Source: Agromyces sp. Marseille-P2726 (GTDB taxonomy: Bacteria; Actinomycetota; Actinomycetes; Actinomycetales; Microbacteriaceae). From it: DNA of 64,000 nucleotides. Below are positions 42,507 through 50,835 of the stretch, in pieces. The first letter of the stretch is position 1, and the number at the start of each line of letters is the position of its first letter. The notes under the pieces were generated by a model, which was given only the letters and a program-made list of their open reading frames with translations, did not search any database and was not told the origin of the DNA. A program made the translations under genes and the position numbers. The stretch lies in NCBI RefSeq assembly GCF_902809835.1, contig NZ_CADDWM010000015.1:744001-808000 (forward strand). Direction: 5' to 3'.

Positions 42507-42764
42507 GTGTATGTCTTGGCAATCTCGACCGTGAACGATAGCGACCGGTTCTGGAGCGGCTTGAAGAAGGCGCATGCGCGCCTGCCCAAGGGCGCGGCGT
42601 GGGTGTTCGCCGTCGCGAGCACGGACGGGACGAAGGCGGTGAACGTGATCCGACACGACTCGATCGACGCGGTGCGCGATCTGCTCGATGGGTATGCCGG
42701 ATCCGCGGCGGTGACCGAGTACGCCGAAGCCGACGCAGCGAACGCCATCGGACTCGGCAAGTAG
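42507..42764 (+). CDS. Small alpha+beta protein of unknown function
   Basis: An 85-aa protein starting VYVLAISTVNDSDRFWSGLK. Two strand-helix units (LAISTVNDSDRFW and WVFAVASTDGTKAVNVI) suggest a dimeric alpha/beta-barrel (ferredoxin-like) protein. No catalytic motif is recognisable. GTG 42507 is preceded by AAGGAGG (42495-42501) at a 5-base spacing, which favours it over the in-frame ATG 42492 that overlaps this site. It is followed 9 bases later by the hydrolase gene. Confidence 0.72.
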   Translation: MYVLAISTVNDSDRFWSGLKKAHARLPKGAAWVFAVASTDGTKAVNVIRHDSIDAVRDLLDGYAGSAAVTEYAEADAANAIGLGK

Positions 42765-42773
42765 GGCTCGCGC

Positions 42774-44147
42774 GTGAGCCCGCTGGCAGAGCTGGAATCT
42801 CGGATCGGACTGATTCTGGACAGGTACCAGACCCCCGGCGCCGTGATCGGCGTCCTGCACCGGGGCGAGGTGACCGAGCTCGCCTACGGCGTGAAAGACA
42901 TCAGTACCGGGAAGCCGGTGAAATCCGACACGGTGTTCCAGTGCGGGTCGTTGACGAAGTCGTGGACGGCGCTGGCTTTCCTGCAACTCGTCGACGAAGG
43001 CAAAGCCGCCCTAGATGAACCGGTGCGGAGCTATCTGCCGCGCTTTCAGGTGGCGGACCCGGCCGTGAGCGCCCAGGTGACGCCACGGCAGTTGCTCGAT
43101 CACACGAGCGGGATCGAGGAGTCCTACGGGGACCCCGGCGAGGACGACGACGTGTATGAGCGGATGGTCGCAGCGATCCTGGATGCGCCCCAGGTCAGCC
43201 CGCTCGGCTCCGTGCACGGATACAGTGCCGCGCTGGGCTACGCGATCCTCGCTCGGATCATGGAGGTCATCGACGGGAGGCCTTGGCATCTGATCATGAC
43301 CGACCGGATCTTCACCCCGATGGGTGCCACCAGCACGCACGCGTGGCGCGAAGAGGTCGACCCGGCCCGTGCGGCCCGCGGTCATCTGATCCGGTCGCTC
43401 GAGGAGGGCCCGATCCCTACGCCGGTGGACGACCTGCCTCGTGCGTTCGGGGCCGGCGGCGGCATCACCTCCACCGCCAGCGACGTGCTCGCCCTCGCCC
43501 ACGTCTACCTGCACGCTGGCCTCGCCCCGAACGGACACCGCCTCGTCTCGCCAGCCGCGATACGAGAGATGATGACCTCACGTGTGCCGATCCCCGATCC
43601 CTACACCCTCGGCACGGAGTGGGCGCTCGGCCTGGTCGTGGACAACTGGCACGGGCACACCGTCTACGGGCACGACGGGAGCACGATCGGGCAGAACGCG
43701 CGTGTGCGCATCCTGCCCGACGACGAACTCGCCCTCGTGCTGCTCAGCAACGGGGACCCACGTGAAGGCCGCCACAGCGAGATCTTCAATCTCATCCTCG
43801 CGCAGTTGGGTACCGTCACCATCCCACCCCTGCCGATCCCCGACCTTGCACTGACCCTGGACCCGGCACGCTACATCGGCGTCTACGAACGACCCGGTAC
43901 CCGTTTCGAGGTCACCTGCGAACACGGCGGCCTCCAGGTTCACCTCGACGTCGACCCAATGCAGGCCGCGATCATGGGCACGTCCGACCGCATCACCCGC
44001 GACCTGCTACCCGTCGACGACACACACTTCCTCCTGCCGCCGAACACGCCGCTCGAGGACATGCAGACGGCCGCGATCTTCGGCTTCCGCGACGGGCGCG
44101 CCCGATACCTCCACACCAACGCGCGTCTCCATCCGCGCGAATCATGA
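42774..44147 (+). CDS. Beta-lactamase-fold serine hydrolase (class C/esterase type)
   Basis: A 457-aa protein without a signal peptide, so probably cytosolic. The nucleophile motif is S59-x-x-K62 (FQCGSLTKSW). The second motif is Y150-S-A in place of the canonical Y-x-N, and the third is YGHDGSTIGQ (HxG type). These features suggest an esterase or peptidase rather than an antibiotic-cleaving beta-lactamase. It ends with a small beta domain (ARYIGVYERPGTRFEVTCEH). It is the second gene of the operator-controlled unit. Its stop overlaps the ATG of the dead transposase. Confidence 0.83.
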   Translation: MSPLAELESRIGLILDRYQTPGAVIGVLHRGEVTELAYGVKDISTGKPVKSDTVFQCGSLTKSWTALAFLQLVDEGKAALDEPVRSYLPRFQVADPAVSAQVTPRQLLDHTSGIEESYGDPGEDDDVYERMVAAILDAPQVSPLGSVHGYSAALGYAILARIMEVIDGRPWHLIMTDRIFTPMGATSTHAWREEVDPARAARGHLIRSLEEGPIPTPVDDLPRAFGAGGGITSTASDVLALAHVYLHAGLAPNGHRLVSPAAIREMMTSRVPIPDPYTLGTEWALGLVVDNWHGHTVYGHDGSTIGQNARVRILPDDELALVLLSNGDPREGRHSEIFNLILAQLGTVTIPPLPIPDLALTLDPARYIGVYERPGTRFEVTCEHGGLQVHLDVDPMQAAIMGTSDRITRDLLPVDDTHFLLPPNTPLEDMQTAAIFGFRDGRARYLHTNARLHPRES

Positions 44148-45145
44148 GGAGCTGCACGGCGCACCGCAACGCACCGCTCACCCCCGAAGCACGCCGCCGG
44201 CTCATCGAACGCTGCCGCACCTGACCGATCGCGCATGTCGCTGCCGAGATGGGCATCTCCCGCGCAACCGCATCGATGTGGGTGGACCGGTATCGCCAGT
44301 ACGGGGAGCTCGGTCTCCTCGAACGCCCGTCGACACCCCTACGGCAGCCGACTGCCACGCAAGGCCACATCGTCGCCAGGACCGAGTCGATGCGGCGTGA
44401 CCGCAAATGGCCGGCATCCCGCATCGCCTTCGAACTCGAACAAGCGGGAACAACAGTCAGCCGTCGCACGATCACGAGGCTCCTCGCCGAGCTCGGCTTG
44501 AATCGGCGCAAGTTCATCGACCCGAACGGCGAGACAAATCGGCAGCCGCAGAAGATCGTCGCGGCACGGCCGGGGCACATGGTTCATCTCGACGTGAAGA
44601 AGGCGGGCCGCATCCCTGACGGCGGCGGCTGGCGCGCACGGAAGAGACAGCGCTCAGGCCAGAGCCGTCGCCCGAACGAAGGAGCGAGGTACGCGCACCG
44701 GATACGTCTATCTGCACCGCGATCGACGGCACACACGCCTGGCTCATACCGAGGCCCTCGAGAACGAGCAGGCAGCGACCGCGGTCGCTTTCCTCGACCG
44801 AGCGCGCGAGTGGTTCCCCCGGCACGGCATCACGAAGATCGAGCGAATCGTCACTGACAACGCCGCCTGCCACCGCGCCCAGGCATTCACGGATGCTCGA
44901 CGGCGCAGAGCACCGCCTCACGAGGCCGTACACGCCCGAACACAACGGTGAAGTCGAGCGCTACAACCGCATCCTGGCCGACGAGTTCCTGTTCGCCGGG
45001 ATGTGGAGCTCAGAGACCGAACGCTCCGGTGCGCTCACGACCTGGAACCGGCACTACAACTACCACCGGCCCTACGGCGCGCACGGCGGAGAGCCGCCGG
45101 CCTCGGCGACGCCGTTGCGCGTCGACAACGTCCTGGCCTCCTACA
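44144..45145 (+). pseudogene. IS481-family transposase remnant
   Basis: The start (ATG 44144) gives RSCTAHRNAPLTPEARRRLI, then an in-frame TGA at 44222-44224 where an Arg codon fits. The helix-turn-helix part follows (IAHVAAEMGISRATASMWVD), then MVHLDVKKAGRIPDGGGW. At about 44636 one base is missing and the next frame continues (HGRDSAQARAVARTKERGTR). At about 44890 the frame changes again to RLTRPYTPEHNGEVERYNRI. The DDE residues survive in pieces (HLDVKK, VTDN and NGEVER). The right end is CCTACA at 45145; no matching left end is visible. Confidence 0.88.
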
Positions 45146-46691
45146 TCTCGGCCTCTTCGCCGACGGGAGCGTCGCGCGGTTCGACCACCCGCGCCAACAG
45201 CTCGATGAGCAACCGCTCGGTCAGCGGACCGGGCAGCGCCTCGACGAGGGTGAGCACCGGCGCGAGCTGATCGGGCAGTGCTCCGCCATCGCCTCCACCG
45301 CCGAGCAGGCCGAACGCCCGGAGCAGCGCGGCGGCGCCATCGGAATCGAGACTCGAGGATGCCGCGGCCAGGCCCTCGGCGCCCGCAGGCAGGTGTGCGG
45401 CGAGGCCGTCGAGCAGCTCGTCTCCCCGGACACGCGGAATGCCTCGCACGGAATCCGCGGCGGCGACGAGCGCAGACGTGAGGTCGGGAAGCAGCGATTC
45501 CGTGACCGGCGTGACGGTGAGATGCGTGGTGTGCGGCAGCAGCGTCCCGTCGGGCTGGACCATCCCGGGCTGCAGCTGCAGCTGCCAGCCCGCTCGGCGT
45601 GCGGCATCCGCCCAGTGGTGGGGATCGACCCGGCGAGCTGCGTCGACCTCCTCGTCGGCGGCGACGGCCAGCAACGGACCGGTCGGCGCGCCCACCACGC
45701 GGAGGCCCTCGATGCCGTCGACCACGGTGCGCAGGGCGGCGGTGGCGCGCGCGGCTCGGGCCGTGAGCTCCGTGAACCCCTCCACGCCGATCGCCTCGAT
45801 GATCGACCAGGCTGCGGCGAGCGGACCGGCCGGCTTCGAGCCGGCGAGGGTCGGATTGACGACCGGATACCCCGGCCACGCCGTCGTGGCGAAGTACTGA
45901 TGCCGCTGGCGGTCGCGTCCGCGGGTGAGCAGGACCGATGTCCCCTTCGGCGCGTAGCCGTACTTGTGCAGGTCGGCCGAGAGGCTCGTGACGCCGGCGA
46001 CCCGGAAGTCCCAGGCGGGCAGCTCGTCGGGCCAGAAGGCGAGCGCGAATCCTCCGATGCAGGCATCGACGTGCAGGGCGATGCCGCGAGGGGCGGTGAT
46101 CGCCGCCACGTCACCGACGGGGTCGAGCGTCGCAAACGGATACGACGGTGCGCTCACGACCACGAGCGCGACATCATCGCCGAGTCGGGACTCGATGTCC
46201 CCGACATCCGGCGCACCGGTTGTCGGTTCGACCGGCACGAGATCGAGCACGACGCCGAGCAACTCGGCCGCCTTGTGGAACGCCGCGTGCACGGTCACGG
46301 GGGCGACGATCCGTGGGGTTCGAGGAGTGCCCGCGCGTGCGGAACGCCACGCGTCGCGCGCGGTCTTCACCGCGAGCAGGCAGCTCTCCGTGCCGCCCGA
46401 GGTCACGGATCCGACGACTGGTTCGGGCGCGGCATCCGCCCCATGGAAGATGCGCCGCGCGAACCCGACGACGCCCGCTTCCATCGCGGCGACCGACCCG
46501 AACGTGGTCGGGTCGAGTCCGTTCACCGGCTGCACGAGGCGAGCCGCATCGGCCGCCAGCTCGTCGAGCTCGGGGACGCCCGAGTCGTAGACGTACGAGA
46601 GCACCCGACCGCCATGGGTCGGCGCATCGCGCCGGCGCAGCTCGGCGAGTTCGTCGAGCACATCGGCCGGCTCCCGTCGGAACCGCATCAT
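45141..46691 (-). CDS. Sphingosine-1-phosphate-lyase-like PLP decarboxylase
   Basis: A 516-aa group II decarboxylase-fold enzyme. HVDACIGGFALAFWP, FRVAGVTSLSADLHKYGYAP (PLP lysine K243), HQYFATTAWPGYPVVNPTLA and the following GSKP are close to the S1P lyase subgroup rather than to plain glutamate decarboxylase. S1P lyases split long-chain-base phosphates into a fatty aldehyde and phosphoethanolamine. The start overlaps the MFS stop by 4 bases (ATGA). The stop codon TAG lies in the terminal bases of the IS481 remnant, so the original C-terminus may be cut short. Confidence 0.85.
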   Translation of the reverse strand: MMRFRREPADVLDELAELRRRDAPTHGGRVLSYVYDSGVPELDELAADAARLVQPVNGLDPTTFGSVAAMEAGVVGFARRIFHGADAAPEPVVGSVTSGGTESCLLAVKTARDAWRSARAGTPRTPRIVAPVTVHAAFHKAAELLGVVLDLVPVEPTTGAPDVGDIESRLGDDVALVVVSAPSYPFATLDPVGDVAAITAPRGIALHVDACIGGFALAFWPDELPAWDFRVAGVTSLSADLHKYGYAPKGTSVLLTRGRDRQRHQYFATTAWPGYPVVNPTLAGSKPAGPLAAAWSIIEAIGVEGFTELTARAARATAALRTVVDGIEGLRVVGAPTGPLLAVAADEEVDAARRVDPHHWADAARRAGWQLQLQPGMVQPDGTLLPHTTHLTVTPVTESLLPDLTSALVAAADSVRGIPRVRGDELLDGLAAHLPAGAEGLAAASSSLDSDGAAALLRAFGLLGGGGDGGALPDQLAPVLTLVEALPGPLTERLLIELLARVVEPRDAPVGEEAEM

Positions 46692-48058
46692 CGGAGGACC
46701 GCCTCGGCGCCGGCATCGGCCTCGATGTCGCCCTTGCGAAGCGGGTACCGACCGAGGGGCACGAGGCTCAGCAGCACGAGTGCCGCGGGGAGGAGGCTGA
46801 ACGCGACGGTGATCGCGGCGATCGCGGCGTCGGGCTGCGCGACCTCGGTCGCGCCGCGCGACTCGACGTAGCCGGTGACCGCGAGCACGAGCGTGAGCAG
46901 GGTCGCACCAAGGGCCATGCCGGCCGTCTCGCCCGCCGTCCAGACTCCGCCGAAGCTCCCGGCGCGGCCGTCGCCGTGCTCCCGTGCGTCATGCGAGATG
47001 ACGTCGGGCAGCATGGCCATCGGCAGCGACTGCATGCCGGCGTAGGCCGCACCCGCGAGCGCGACCGGGGCGTACACCCACGACCCGGGGGCCCACAGCA
47101 TGCCCACGAGCGAGGCGGCCGCGACCGCGAAGAGCACGCTCGCCATGCGGAACCCACGTTCCTTGCCGACCCTGCCCGCGACGGCCTGCCAGATCGGGGC
47201 GCACAGTACGGCGGGCGCGATCAGCGCGACGAAGAGCACCGTGACGAGCCGCTGGTCGCCGAGCACCCAGGTGGCGACGAATTGCGCGCCGGCGAGCATC
47301 GCGCCGGTCGCGAGCCCCTGCAGCACGAACGCGGCCAGCAGAACCCGGAAGGCGGCGCTTCGGCGAAGCGCCGCGAGCCCCTCGGCGTAGCCGGCACGCA
47401 GGCTCCGCCCGGGCGCTGCCTTCGTCGCCGTGACCCCGCGCGCAGCGGTCGTCGACGCGATCAGCATGCCGACCCCGATCACGAGACCCGCGACGAGCGC
47501 CATCACGAGGTACCCCACGTGCTCATCGGCGAACGCGGAGCGGATCTCGGGGCCGCCCGCGCCGAAGAGCAGGATCGCGATCGTGAGCACCACGACCCGC
47601 CACGTGAGCAGCCGAGTCCTCGCGTCGTAGTCGGGTGTCAGCTCGGCGGGCAGCGCGATGTAGGGCACCTGGAAGAAGCTGAAGGCCGTGGCCGTCGCGA
47701 GGAACGCCAGGAAGACCCAGATCCCGGATGCCGCGGGGGCGAGCCCGGCCGGAACCGCGAACGTCAGCACGAATCCGACGGGCAGCGCTAGTGCACCGAC
47801 CACCATCCACATGCGCCGCGTCCCGGTGCGGGCGAGGGCCCGGTCGCTGCGCTCGCCGATCCAGGGATCGACCACCACGTCCCACACCTTCGCAGCGGTG
47901 ACGACGAGCCCCGCGATGAGTGCGGCGACGCCGAGCGTGTCGGTGAGGTAATAGACGAGGACGAGGCCCGGCAGCGTCGCGAACCCGCCCGTGCCGATCG
48001 AGCCGATCGCATACCGGGTGACGACGCCGCGGGAGAGGGATCGCTCCGGTGCGGTCAT
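46688..48058 (-). CDS. MFS/GPH-type sugar-cation symporter-like transporter
   Basis: A 456-aa protein with 12 predicted membrane segments. The motif DVVVDPWIGERSDRALARTG between helices 2 and 3 is typical of the glycoside-pentoside-hexuronide (MelB-like) family. It is the first gene of an operon with the S1P-lyase-like enzyme, so it may import that enzyme's substrate. The start at ATG 48058 lies six bases after TACACT. Confidence 0.88.
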   Translation of the reverse strand: MTAPERSLSRGVVTRYAIGSIGTGGFATLPGLVLVYYLTDTLGVAALIAGLVVTAAKVWDVVVDPWIGERSDRALARTGTRRMWMVVGALALPVGFVLTFAVPAGLAPAASGIWVFLAFLATATAFSFFQVPYIALPAELTPDYDARTRLLTWRVVVLTIAILLFGAGGPEIRSAFADEHVGYLVMALVAGLVIGVGMLIASTTAARGVTATKAAPGRSLRAGYAEGLAALRRSAAFRVLLAAFVLQGLATGAMLAGAQFVATWVLGDQRLVTVLFVALIAPAVLCAPIWQAVAGRVGKERGFRMASVLFAVAAASLVGMLWAPGSWVYAPVALAGAAYAGMQSLPMAMLPDVISHDAREHGDGRAGSFGGVWTAGETAGMALGATLLTLVLAVTGYVESRGATEVAQPDAAIAAITVAFSLLPAALVLLSLVPLGRYPLRKGDIEADAGAEAVLR

Positions 48059-48064
48059 GGGGGC

Positions 48065-48070
48065 AGTGTA
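48065..48070 (-). promoter_or_regulatory. -10 box (TACACT) of the leaderless transporter-lyase transcript
   Basis: Minus-strand TACACT, six bases (GCCCCC), then ATG 48058. It shares the 55-base divergent spacer with the ALDH promoter. Confidence 0.52.
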
Positions 48071-48101
48071 GCCGTGCGGAGGCGAAGTGGGACAACTGAC
48101 C

Positions 48102-48107
48102 TAGACT
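48102..48107 (+). promoter_or_regulatory. -10 box (TAGACT) of the leaderless ALDH transcript
   Basis: TAGACT, six bases, then ATG 48114. The GTG at 48108 directly abuts the box and would lie upstream of the transcription start. Confidence 0.52.
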
Positions 48108-48113
48108 GTGCCC

Positions 48114-49682
48114 ATGCGTGCCCCCACGGCTCCCGATCGCTCGATGGCGACTCCCGAGCTCTTCGCAAGCCTCACCGACGATGTCGTCGCATCCGGGTCC
48201 GTGACCGTGACGGTGCCGACCCCCTCGACCGGCGAGCCGTTGCACGAGCTGCCGCACTCGAGCGCCGATGACGTCGGGGAGGCGGTTGCCCGTGCGCGCC
48301 TCGCCCAGCTCGCCTGGGCCCGAGCGGGATTCGCGGAGCGTCGCCGCATCCTGCTGCGCGCCCACGATCGCCTGCTCGACCGGAACGCCCTGCTCCTCGA
48401 CCTCGTGCAGCTGGAGAGCGGCAAGACGCGCGGACAGGCGGTCGAGGAGGTGTTCGAAGCGGCATCCGTCACGAGGTACAACGCCCTCGCCGCCAGGCGA
48501 GTGCTGCGCGGCCGGTCGCGGCGGGCAGGGGTGCCGCTGGCCGTGACCACGCGAGTCCGGTACCGCGCGAAGGGCGTCGTCGGCGTCATCACGCCGTGGA
48601 ACTACGCGTTGAGCCTCGCCGCCATGGACGTCGTGCCCGCCCTCGCCGCCGGCTGCGCCGTGGTGCAGAAGGCCGACGATCAGGGCGCCCTCTCGATCCT
48701 CGCGCTCCGCAGGGCCTTCATCGAGGCGGGCGTGCCCGAGGCGGCCTGGGCGGTGGTGACCGGTTCCGGCACCGTCGTCGGCGAGGCGCTCACCGACCGG
48801 GTCGACTACATCTGCTTCACGGGCTCGACCGCAACAGGGCGGGCCATCGCCGAGAAGGCCGGGCGCCGACTGGTCGGCGCATCGCTCGAGCTCGGCGGCA
48901 AGAACGCGATGATCGTGCTCGACGACGTCGATCCCGTCCAGGCGGCGGCGGATGCCGCGTATGGATGCTTCTCGGCGATGGGTCAGCTGTGCGTGTCGAT
49001 GGAGCGCATCTACGTCCACCGCAGGATCGCGGCACCGTTCACCCGCGCGCTCGTCGAGCACCTCGGCGCGGCGCGGCTCGGCTCATCGCTGGAGTACACG
49101 AGCGACTTCGGATCGCTCGCGACCGCCGCACAGCTCGAGCGCGTCGAAGAGCACCTCGACGACGCGCTCGCAAACGGCGCCACGGTGCTCGTCGGCGGGC
49201 GCCCCCGTCCCGACGTCGGCCCGTGGTTCTTCGAGCCCACCGTGCTCACGGGCGTCACATCCGAGATGCGAGTGCACGCCGAGGAGACCTTCGGCGCCAT
49301 CGCGTCGCTCTACCTGGTCGATTCCGACGAGGAGGCGATCCTGGCGGCGAACGCCAGCGAGTACGGGCTCAACGCCTCGGTGCTCACCCGATCGCCGCGA
49401 CGCGCGCGCCGTGCCGCCGAAGCGCTCGAGGCCGGCAGCGTCAACATCAACGAGGGGTACCGCGGCAGCTTCAGCTCGGTCGATGCACCCATGGGGGGCG
49501 TGAAGGCGTCGGGGCTCGGTCGTCGGAACGGACCCGAAGGCCTCCTGCGGTTCGTCGACCCCGTCACCGTCTCGACGTCGACCGGACTGCTGCGGTTGCC
49601 TCGCACGGCACGCGAGTTCTCGGCGCTCGCGGGCCCGTTCGTGCTCCTGGCGCGCGTGCTCCGAGCCATCCGTCGACGCTGA
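48114..49682 (+). CDS. NAD(P)-dependent aldehyde dehydrogenase, GabD2 type with a basic C-terminal tail
   Basis: A 522-aa enzyme. The catalytic general base is E259 (LELGGKN) and the nucleophile C293 (AMGQLCVSM). TPWNYALSLA and FTGSTATGRAIA mark the cofactor site. It is annotated in relatives as succinate-semialdehyde dehydrogenase. The last 30 residues (REFSALAGPFVLLARVLRAI, then RRR) are hydrophobic and basic, which could hold it at the membrane as in fatty-aldehyde dehydrogenases. The divergent placement next to the S1P-lyase-like gene suggests it oxidises the aldehyde that enzyme releases. Confidence 0.87.
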   Translation: MRAPTAPDRSMATPELFASLTDDVVASGSVTVTVPTPSTGEPLHELPHSSADDVGEAVARARLAQLAWARAGFAERRRILLRAHDRLLDRNALLLDLVQLESGKTRGQAVEEVFEAASVTRYNALAARRVLRGRSRRAGVPLAVTTRVRYRAKGVVGVITPWNYALSLAAMDVVPALAAGCAVVQKADDQGALSILALRRAFIEAGVPEAAWAVVTGSGTVVGEALTDRVDYICFTGSTATGRAIAEKAGRRLVGASLELGGKNAMIVLDDVDPVQAAADAAYGCFSAMGQLCVSMERIYVHRRIAAPFTRALVEHLGAARLGSSLEYTSDFGSLATAAQLERVEEHLDDALANGATVLVGGRPRPDVGPWFFEPTVLTGVTSEMRVHAEETFGAIASLYLVDSDEEAILAANASEYGLNASVLTRSPRRARRAAEALEAGSVNINEGYRGSFSSVDAPMGGVKASGLGRRNGPEGLLRFVDPVTVSTSTGLLRLPRTAREFSALAGPFVLLARVLRAIRRR

Positions 49683-49709
49683 ACCGAGGTCGAGCGGACG
49701 GCGTGCAGC

Positions 49710-50099
49710 TCAGGTCGCCTCGGAGTCGAACGGCGCCGGCTCACCCGACCCGAGGGCCTCGCGCTTGCGCTTGCGCTGCAGGTAGGCCGAGTTCTCGTTC
49801 ACGGCCGCCCGCGCCACGACGGGCTTCACGGGCTCGGCGAACGGGTCGACGTCGGAGAGGGCCTCGCGGATGATGCGACGGGGGTCGTACTGGCGAGGGT
49901 CGAGCTTGCGCCAGTCGACGTCGTCGAAATCGGGACCCATCTCCTCGCGCATCCTCGACTTCGCCCCGTTCGCCATGTCGCGCAGGGAGCGCACGAACCG
50001 CCCGAGCTGCGAGGCGTAGTACGGCAGTCGTTCCGGTCCGAGCAGGAAGACGGCGATCACCCCGATGATGAGGAGCTTCTCGAACGTCAGACCGAACAC
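49710..50099 (-). CDS. tatB: TatB, Sec-independent protein translocase subunit
   Basis: A 129-aa protein. The N-terminal membrane helix (FGLTFEKLLIIGVIAVFLLG) is followed by PERLPYYASQLG and an amphipathic helix, the TatA/TatB pattern, and then a charged tail (NSAYLQRKRKREALGSGEP). The start is set at GTG 50099 because TATCCT lies six bases upstream and the reading then begins (M)FGLTFEKLL like other TatB proteins. TatA and TatC are not in the window. Confidence 0.9.
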   Translation of the reverse strand: MFGLTFEKLLIIGVIAVFLLGPERLPYYASQLGRFVRSLRDMANGAKSRMREEMGPDFDDVDWRKLDPRQYDPRRIIREALSDVDPFAEPVKPVVARAAVNENSAYLQRKRKREALGSGEPAPFDSEAT

Positions 50100-50105
50100 C
50101 ACTAC

Positions 50106-50111
50106 AGGATA
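50106..50111 (-). promoter_or_regulatory. -10 box (TATCCT) of the leaderless tatB transcript
   Basis: Minus-strand TATCCT, six bases (GTAGTG), then GTG 50099. Confidence 0.5.
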
Positions 50112-50150
50112 GTCGGCGGCGAGGCGTGCGAACGCCGAGAGGCCGGGGCC

Positions 50151-50156
50151 TAGGCT
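50151..50156 (+). promoter_or_regulatory. -10 box (TAGGCT) for the O-methyltransferase gene
   Basis: TAGGCT lies 12 bases before ATG 50168 and 33 before GTG 50189. The predicted transcription start at about 50163 gives a short leader with GGAG for the second start. Confidence 0.42.
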
Positions 50157-50188
50157 TGGGGGTCGAGATGAATCCCTGGAGTCGCCAC

Positions 50189-50821
50189 GTGTCCGATCGA
50201 GACCTGAACTGGAAGTACGTCGACGAGGCCGTCGTCGAGAGCGACGCCATCGCGAGAGCCCGTCAGCAATCGCTCGAGCTCGGCATCGACCCCGTGTCAC
50301 CGGCCGTGGGCGCCCAGCTCGCGGTCATCGCGGCGGCGGCGCGCGCCGAGTCCATCATCGAAGTCGGCACCGGGGTGGGCGTGTCAGGGCTCTGGATGCT
50401 CCAGGCTGTGCGGGGCGCGATGTTGACGTCCATCGACACCGAGAACGAGTACCTGCAGCACGCCCGCGAGCACTTCGCCGACGCCGGAATCGCACCTGCC
50501 CGGGTGCGCCTCATCGCCGGCCGGGCGAGCGAGGTGCTCCCCCGCATGAACGAGATGTCGTACGACGTGGTCGTCATCGACGCCGACGCTGCGTCGGTGA
50601 TCGAGTACGTCGAGCACGGCCTGCGCATGGCCAAGCCCGGCGGGTCGGTGCTGGTCGCCCGGTCGCTGTGGAAGGGCCGCGTCGCCGATCCCGCGCGCCG
50701 TGATGACACCGCGACCGCATTCCGGGAGCTCATCGCCGAACTCGCGGCGTCATCGGCCGTGGCGACGGCCGTCTCGCCTGCCGGAGACGGCCTGCTCCAG
50801 ATCGTGAAGCTCGACGCCTGA
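50189..50821 (+). CDS. SAM-dependent O-methyltransferase (class I, Rv1220c type)
   Basis: About 210 aa. Motif I is IIEVGTGVGVSGLWML, motif II SIDTENEYLQHAREHF, and VVIDADAASVIEYV corresponds to the metal-binding aspartate region of catechol-type O-methyltransferases. The substrate is unknown. GTG 50189 has GGAG 7 bases upstream; ATG 50168 is the alternative and adds 7 residues. In mycobacteria the homologue is next to sigE, which is absent here. Confidence 0.87.
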   Translation: MSDRDLNWKYVDEAVVESDAIARARQQSLELGIDPVSPAVGAQLAVIAAAARAESIIEVGTGVGVSGLWMLQAVRGAMLTSIDTENEYLQHAREHFADAGIAPARVRLIAGRASEVLPRMNEMSYDVVVIDADAASVIEYVEHGLRMAKPGGSVLVARSLWKGRVADPARRDDTATAFRELIAELAASSAVATAVSPAGDGLLQIVKLDA

Positions 50822-50835
50822 GCGTCGATCAGGCG
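50815..50835. terminator. Palindrome containing both stop codons of convergent genes
   Basis: CGCCTGA-N7-TCAGGCG: each arm holds the TGA of one gene (O-methyltransferase on plus, DUF3117 on minus). The 7-bp stem and 7-base loop could act as a compact bidirectional terminator or 3'-end stabiliser. No T-run is present. Confidence 0.45.

Noticed and set aside
44000..44143. Left inverted repeat of the IS481 element
   Set aside because: No sequence related to the right end (TGTAGGAGG) is visible upstream of the transposase start; the left boundary is lost or lies elsewhere.
42774..44147. Antibiotic-resistance beta-lactamase
   Set aside because: There is no signal peptide, the second motif is YSA rather than YxN, and the C-terminal domain fits esterase/peptidase relatives.
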